The notes below the pieces were generated by a model that was given only the letters and a program-made list of their open reading frames with translations, was not told the DNA's origin and searched no databases. Both the position numbers and the translations under genes were made by a program. Source: Geodermatophilus sabuli (GTDB taxonomy: Bacteria; Actinomycetota; Actinomycetes; Mycobacteriales; Geodermatophilaceae). Taken from it: a DNA stretch of 64,000 nt. Position 1 is the stretch's first letter. Each line of letters begins with the position of its first letter. Shown in pieces: positions 60,428 to 64,000 of the stretch. The stretch covers positions 186,001 to 250,000 of the forward strand of contig NZ_OBDO01000007.1 of assembly GCF_900215145.1 (NCBI RefSeq), read 5' to 3'.

Positions 60428-61615
60428 GTGACGCCGGAGCAGAACCCCTTCACCCCTGCGGTGGCGGCGGCGATGCGGGCCGAGCTGCCCGCCGTCGCCG
60501 AGCGCACCGTGGCCGCGATCGTCGTGACCGTGCCCAGCTACGCCGAGGCTTTCCGGGGCGACATGGGCCGGGCGATCGAGAACGCCGTCCAGCTCGCGCT
60601 CGGCGGCTTCCTCCAGCTGGCGACGACGACGGGCGGCGGCGACGCCAGCCGGCCGATCGGGCCCGCGCTCGAGGGGGCCTACGCCCTGGGCCGCGGCGAG
60701 GCGAAGAACGGGCGGTCGATGGACGCGCTGCTGGCCGCCTACCGGGTCGGCGCCCGCGTGGCCTGGCGGCACATGAGCGAGACGGCGGTGGCCGCCGGGA
60801 TGCCGGCGGCGTCCCTGGCCCGCTTCGCCGAGCTGGTGTTCGCCTACATCGACGCCCTGTCGGCCTCCAGCGTCGCCGGGCACGCCGACCACCTCGCCAC
60901 CAGCGGCCGGGAGCGCCGTCGCCACCTGGAGCGGCTGGCCGAGCTGCTCCTCACCGGGAGCCCCGCCTTCGACCTGGCGGCCGCCGCCGAGCGGGCCGAC
61001 TGGACGCCGCCGCGGACCCTCACCGCGGTGCTCCTGCCAGAGGCGCGGGCCCTGGGGGCGCTCGCCCAGCTCGACGCGCGCACGCTGCAGGCCGGCGCCG
61101 ACCTGCCCGGGGCGGAGCCGTCCACCGAGCGGGCCGTGCTGCTCGTGCCCGACGCGGAGGGGTTCGCCCGGGCCGGGTTGCTGAAGGCGCTGACCGGGCG
61201 CGAGGCCGTCGTCGGGCCCCCCCGGCCCTGGCAGGACGCCCGCTCGTCCTACTCCCGGGCCCTGCGGGCGCTGCAGCTGGGCCTGCGGCCGGAGGACGAC
61301 GCGCCGGTGGACACCGAGCAGCGGCTGGCCGAGCTGGTCCTCCGGGCCGACGGCGAGGCCCTGGCCGACCTGCGCGCCCAGGTCCTCGCGCCGCTGGACG
61401 GGCTGGGCCCCGGGCCGCGGGAGAAGCTGGTCGAGACGCTGCGGTCGTGGCTGCTGCACCACGGACGGCGCGAGAAGATCGCCGCGGACCTGTTCGTCCA
61501 CCCGCAGACGGTGCGCTACCGGATGGGGCAGCTCCGCGAGCTGTTCGGGCAGCGCCTCGACGACCCGCGCACCATGCTCGAGCTCACCATCGCGCTGGGC
61601 ACCGCCGAGCCCTGA
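60428..61615 (+). CDS. PucR-family regulator (CdaR/PucR C-terminal helix-turn-helix)
   Basis: 395 residues from GTG 60428, chosen because GGGGAGG is 5-6 bases upstream and a TACTGT promoter lies before it; an in-frame GTG at 60368 precedes that promoter. The N-terminal half is a GGDEF-like-free sensory domain (DUF). The C-terminal HTH_30 is clear: LVETLRSWLLHHGRREKIAADLFVHPQTVRYRMGQLRELFG across two segments. It is divergent from the desaturase operon and probably controls it, like the fatty-acid-responsive regulators elsewhere (inference). Confidence 0.83.
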   Translation: MTPEQNPFTPAVAAAMRAELPAVAERTVAAIVVTVPSYAEAFRGDMGRAIENAVQLALGGFLQLATTTGGGDASRPIGPALEGAYALGRGEAKNGRSMDALLAAYRVGARVAWRHMSETAVAAGMPAASLARFAELVFAYIDALSASSVAGHADHLATSGRERRRHLERLAELLLTGSPAFDLAAAAERADWTPPRTLTAVLLPEARALGALAQLDARTLQAGADLPGAEPSTERAVLLVPDAEGFARAGLLKALTGREAVVGPPRPWQDARSSYSRALRALQLGLRPEDDAPVDTEQRLAELVLRADGEALADLRAQVLAPLDGLGPGPREKLVETLRSWLLHHGRREKIAADLFVHPQTVRYRMGQLRELFGQRLDDPRTMLELTIALGTAEP

Positions 61616-61632
61616 GCGGACGGCGGCACTCC

Positions 61633-61638
61633 TACGAT
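61633..61638 (+). promoter_or_regulatory. -10 element TACGAT, leaderless CoA-transferase promoter
   Basis: TACGAT is 7 bases before GTG 61646 with no Shine-Dalgarno between. Confidence 0.55.
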
Positions 61639-61645
61639 CGCCCCC

Positions 61646-62968
61646 GTGAGCCCGATGACCGCGCTCGGGACCGGTCTGCTGGACGAGGTGTGGCCGCTGC
61701 TGACCGGGCTGCCGGCACCGGCGGTGCGGGTCTCCGGCGGCACCGGGCTCGACGGGCCGCTGCCCGTCCCCGACCTCGCGGTGGGCGCCGTCGCCGCGCA
61801 GCTGCTCGCGGCCCGGCTGCTGGGCGGGGGAGCGGCCGAGGTCGCCGTGGACGCCGCGCACGTCGGGCTGGCGTTCCGCAGCGAGCGGTACGCGGCCGTG
61901 GCCGGGCGGCCGGTCGCACCCGGCTTCGCGCCGCTGTCGCGGTTCTGGCCGACCGCCGACGGGTGGCTGCGGTTGCACGGCAACTACCCGCACCACCGGG
62001 ACGCCGCGCTGCGGGTGCTCGGCGCCGAGGGGGGCCCGGCGGCGCAGCGGTGGCGGGCCGAGGAGCTGGAGGCCGCCGTCGTCGCCGCCGGGGGTGCGGC
62101 CGCCGCGGTGCGCCGGCCGGCCGCCTGGGCGGGCACACCGCAGGGGCGCGCCGTGGCGGGGACCCCGCTGGTGGGGCTGCGCCGGGTCGTGGACGGGCCG
62201 GCGCGGACGGCGTCCCCCGACGGGGTGCGGGTGCTGGACCTGACGCGGGTCATCGCCGGTCCGGTCGCGACCCGCACGCTGGCCTCGCACGGCGCCGACG
62301 TCCTGCGGGTCGACAGCCCCCGCCTGCCCGAGGACCCGGGTCAGCTCGTCGACACGGGGCCCGGCAAGCGGCACGTGCTGCTGGACCTCGCCTCCGCCGC
62401 GGACTGCCGGACGGTCGAGGACCTGCTGGCCGCCGCGGACGTCGTCGTCCAGGGGTACCGGCCCGGCGCGCTGACCGGGTTCGGCCTGGACCCGGCGTCG
62501 CTGGCGGCCCGGTGGCCGCACCTGGTCCTGGTGAGCCTGTCGGCCTGGGGGACGGCGGGGCCGTGGGGCCGGCGGCGCGGCTTCGACTCGTTGGTGCAGG
62601 CGGCGACCGGGATCGCGGTGGTGTGCGGGTCGGACGACGCTCCGGGCGCGCTGCCGGTGCAGGCGCTGGACCACGCCACCGGTCACCTGGCCGCCGCGAC
62701 GGTGCTCGCCGCGCTGGCCCGCCGCCGCGAGGAGGGCGGCGGCTGGCACGGCGCACTGTCCCTGGCCCGGACGGCGCACTGGCTGCTGGGCGCCCCGCGG
62801 CGGCCGGCCGGAGCCACGGAGGAGCCGGTGGACCCCGCGCCGTACCTGCTCTCGCTGCCGGCGCCCGGCGGCCCGGTCACGGTCGTCGCGCCGCCGGGGT
62901 CACCGCCCTGGCGCACCGCGGCGGCGGGTCCGGCGGGTCAGCGACCCACCTGGCTGCCCCGGCCGTAG
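61646..62968 (+). CDS. CoA-transferase family III (CaiB/BaiF-like)
   Basis: 440 residues. Family III signatures occur in the second half: VLDLTRVIAGPVATRTLASHGADVLRV, DVVVQGYRPGAL, WGTAGPWGRRRGFDSLVQAATG. The first 185 residues also have a CaiB-like half (ADGWLRLHGNYPHHR), so the domain order looks circularly permuted or fused compared with a normal CaiB enzyme of about 400 residues. The catalytic Asp is probably that following the LVDTGPGKRHVLLDL region; not fixed. It is convergent with a methyltransferase gene; substrate unknown. Confidence 0.78.
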   Translation: MSPMTALGTGLLDEVWPLLTGLPAPAVRVSGGTGLDGPLPVPDLAVGAVAAQLLAARLLGGGAAEVAVDAAHVGLAFRSERYAAVAGRPVAPGFAPLSRFWPTADGWLRLHGNYPHHRDAALRVLGAEGGPAAQRWRAEELEAAVVAAGGAAAAVRRPAAWAGTPQGRAVAGTPLVGLRRVVDGPARTASPDGVRVLDLTRVIAGPVATRTLASHGADVLRVDSPRLPEDPGQLVDTGPGKRHVLLDLASAADCRTVEDLLAAADVVVQGYRPGALTGFGLDPASLAARWPHLVLVSLSAWGTAGPWGRRRGFDSLVQAATGIAVVCGSDDAPGALPVQALDHATGHLAAATVLAALARRREEGGGWHGALSLARTAHWLLGAPRRPAGATEEPVDPAPYLLSLPAPGGPVTVVAPPGSPPWRTAAAGPAGQRPTWLPRP

Positions 62969-62978
62969 CGGGGCGCGT

Positions 62979-62992
62979 GTTCCACGTGGAGC
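62979..62992. promoter_or_regulatory. parS-like site GTTCCACGTGGAGC
   Basis: It differs by one base from the palindrome at 13988 and 29987 and lies in the 32-base gap between convergent genes. Confidence 0.3.
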
Positions 62993-63000
62993 CGACCCGC

Positions 63001-63615
63001 TCACGCGGGGCGGAGCACGGCGACCAGGAAGTCCGACGACGGGGTGAACGGCCGCAGGTCCCAGGTGGCCAGCAGCAGGTCCGGCGTCCACCCGCCGGTG
63101 CGGGCGTCGGCCAGGAAGTCGTCGAAGACGTACCCCCGCCCGGCGCCGAACCCGATGGCCGCGCGGCCGTCCGGGGCGACGTGTGCCCGCAGCCGCTCGA
63201 GCACCGGGACGCGGGTGGACGGCGCCAGGAACGTCATCACGTTGCCCGCGCAGACGATCGCGTCGAAGCCCGCCGCCACGCCCCCCGCCGGCAGGTCGAG
63301 CTCGGCGAGGTCGCCGACCAGCCAGCGCGGGCCGGGGTGGTCCTCCTCGGCGGCGGCGATCAGCACCGGGTCGACGTCCACCCCGACGACGTCGTGCCCC
63401 GCCGCGGCCAGCCGGCCGCCCACCCGGCCCGGACCGCAGCCGGCGTCGAGCACCCGTGCGCGGCGCGGCAGCAGCGCGTCGACCAACCGCGCCTCCCCGC
63501 CGAGGTCGGCGCCCTGCCTGGCCATCGTGCGGAACCGCTGCACGTAGGCCGCCGAGTGCCCGGGGTTGTCCTGCGTCATCTGCACCCACGCGCTCTGGTC
63601 GACCATGCGCCCCAT
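63001..63615 (-). CDS. SAM-dependent methyltransferase (class I)
   Basis: 204 residues from ATG 63615 (ATG 63606 also possible). The class I Rossmann core has VLDAGCGPGRVGGRLAAAGHDVVGVDVDP in two parts, then DLAELDLP and IVCAGNVMTFL. The N terminus (SAWVQMTQDNPGHSAAYVQRF) resembles the small-molecule methyltransferases of this family. The substrate is unknown. It is convergent with the CoA-transferase gene. Confidence 0.85.
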   Translation of the reverse strand: MGRMVDQSAWVQMTQDNPGHSAAYVQRFRTMARQGADLGGEARLVDALLPRRARVLDAGCGPGRVGGRLAAAGHDVVGVDVDPVLIAAAEEDHPGPRWLVGDLAELDLPAGGVAAGFDAIVCAGNVMTFLAPSTRVPVLERLRAHVAPDGRAAIGFGAGRGYVFDDFLADARTGGWTPDLLLATWDLRPFTPSSDFLVAVLRPA

Positions 63616-63704
63616 GATCGCCCCCGGCGCCGACGCAACCGCCATCCGACTCCCCGCCCACGCCCAGCCGGCCGGCCGAGGCGTCGTCCAGGCCGGCGCC
63701 GGCC

Positions 63705-64000
63705 TCACGGTTCTGGGCCGGCTGGTGTTCCCGCGCCGACCCGCCAGTCCGGCGGCTCGGCGGCGTGCAGCGCCGGGTCGTCGGCGGGCAGCGTTCGCAC
63801 CGGCCCGGGCGGCGTCCCCGGCCCCTCGAAGCGCACCGTGACCCGCCCCAGGCCGCGGCCCCACACCCAGCCGGCGCCGAGCTCGTCGTGCCGGACGTCC
63901 TGGCCGGGCCACCACCGGTGCTCCGCGGGCAGCGGGCCCTCCGGCGCCTCGGGGACGTCGTCGGCGGGCAGCGGGTCCTCCTCGGCCGGCAGGTCGTCGT
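63705..64000 (-). CDS. DinB/DNA polymerase IV, C-terminal end, partial at window edge
   Basis: The minus-strand frame ending at TGA 63707-63705 is open to the window edge and has no ATG. It encodes the C-terminal tail of an actinobacterial Y-family polymerase: WWPGQDVRHDELGAGWVWGR, then LGRVTVRFEGPGTPPGP and DDPALHAAEPPDW. The catalytic domains must lie beyond base 64000. The call rests on this conserved tail. Confidence 0.6.
   Translation of the reverse strand, partial: DDLPAEEDPLPADDVPEAPEGPLPAEHRWWPGQDVRHDELGAGWVWGRGLGRVTVRFEGPGTPPGPVRTLPADDPALHAAEPPDWRVGAGTPAGPEP

Noticed and set aside
1..64000. tRNA, rRNA, CRISPR array, transposase or prophage genes
   Set aside because: No T-loop/anticodon pattern, array of spaced repeats, transposase motif or phage structural gene was seen; tandem repeats found are too short or unspaced.

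Overview
The window is high-GC actinobacterial DNA with GTG starts, ATGA/GTGA overlaps and many leaderless promoters. Proteins and gene order suggest the Geodermatophilaceae (Blastococcus, Geodermatophilus, Modestobacter) or close relatives; this placement rests on recall of protein families, not a search. It appears to lie just downstream of the chromosome origin: parA and parB sit at the left edge, and oriC with dnaA is expected a few kb before base 1.

Layout. 1-1.6 kb: parA (5' end missing) and parB. 1.7-13.7 kb, minus strand: a ligase/aminotransferase pair, cwlM, trxA, trxB, a MurJ-associated pseudokinase, murJ, a DUF6049-type membrane protein and a NUDIX hydrolase, which links cell-wall synthesis with redox control. 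13.7-17.6 kb: CCA/poly(A) nucleotidyltransferase, a small decayed region, an MFS transporter and yqgE. 17.7-34.5 kb: an accessory block holding a lipoprotein, a PepSY protein, two FHA proteins, a GH15 glycosidase, a pseudokinase, an ABC exporter fused to a phosphotransferase-like domain, a Ser/Thr kinase-Hsp70-beta-propeller fusion, a degenerate phosphotransferase and two ATP-grasp enzymes. 34.8-44.8 kb: gdpD, ino1, a PadR regulator, DUF5318, a class A penicillin-binding protein, a GT87-like membrane protein, a xylose-isomerase-like/EndoIV-like protein, then rpsF-ssb-rpsR-rplI. 45-51.7 kb: a signalling island (three histidine-kinase-like proteins, one response regulator, an ECF sigma factor, two small proteins). 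52.2-54.9 kb: dnaB carrying a class 3 intein. 55-64 kb: a DUF222/HNH protein, an unknown toroid-like protein, a desaturase with its electron-transfer reductase, a PucR-type regulator, a CoA-transferase, a methyltransferase and the 3' end of a dinB-type polymerase.

The backbone (parAB, trx, murJ, pcnA, MFS, ino1, padR, PBP, rpsF-ssb-rpsR-rplI, dnaB) follows the order I recall from Streptomyces and, split around oriC, from Mycobacterium. The blocks at 17.7-34.5 kb and 45-51.7 kb look inserted into that order and contain the most unusual proteins. The best candidate for an undescribed system is 20.1-34.5 kb: one complete kinase fused to an Hsp70 ATPase and an extracytoplasmic YVTN propeller, surrounded by an FHA protein, a pseudokinase, an exporter fused to a pseudo-phosphotransferase, and a second operon of ATP-grasp enzymes plus another pseudo-phosphotransferase.

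Regulatory signals read from the bases include a SigR-type promoter on trxB, nine probable leaderless promoters, a PadR operator, an S6:S18-type leader on rpsF, a LexA-type box and DnaA-box cluster before dnaB, several parS-like 14-mers and many strong terminator hairpins. No tRNA, rRNA, CRISPR array or transposase was seen.
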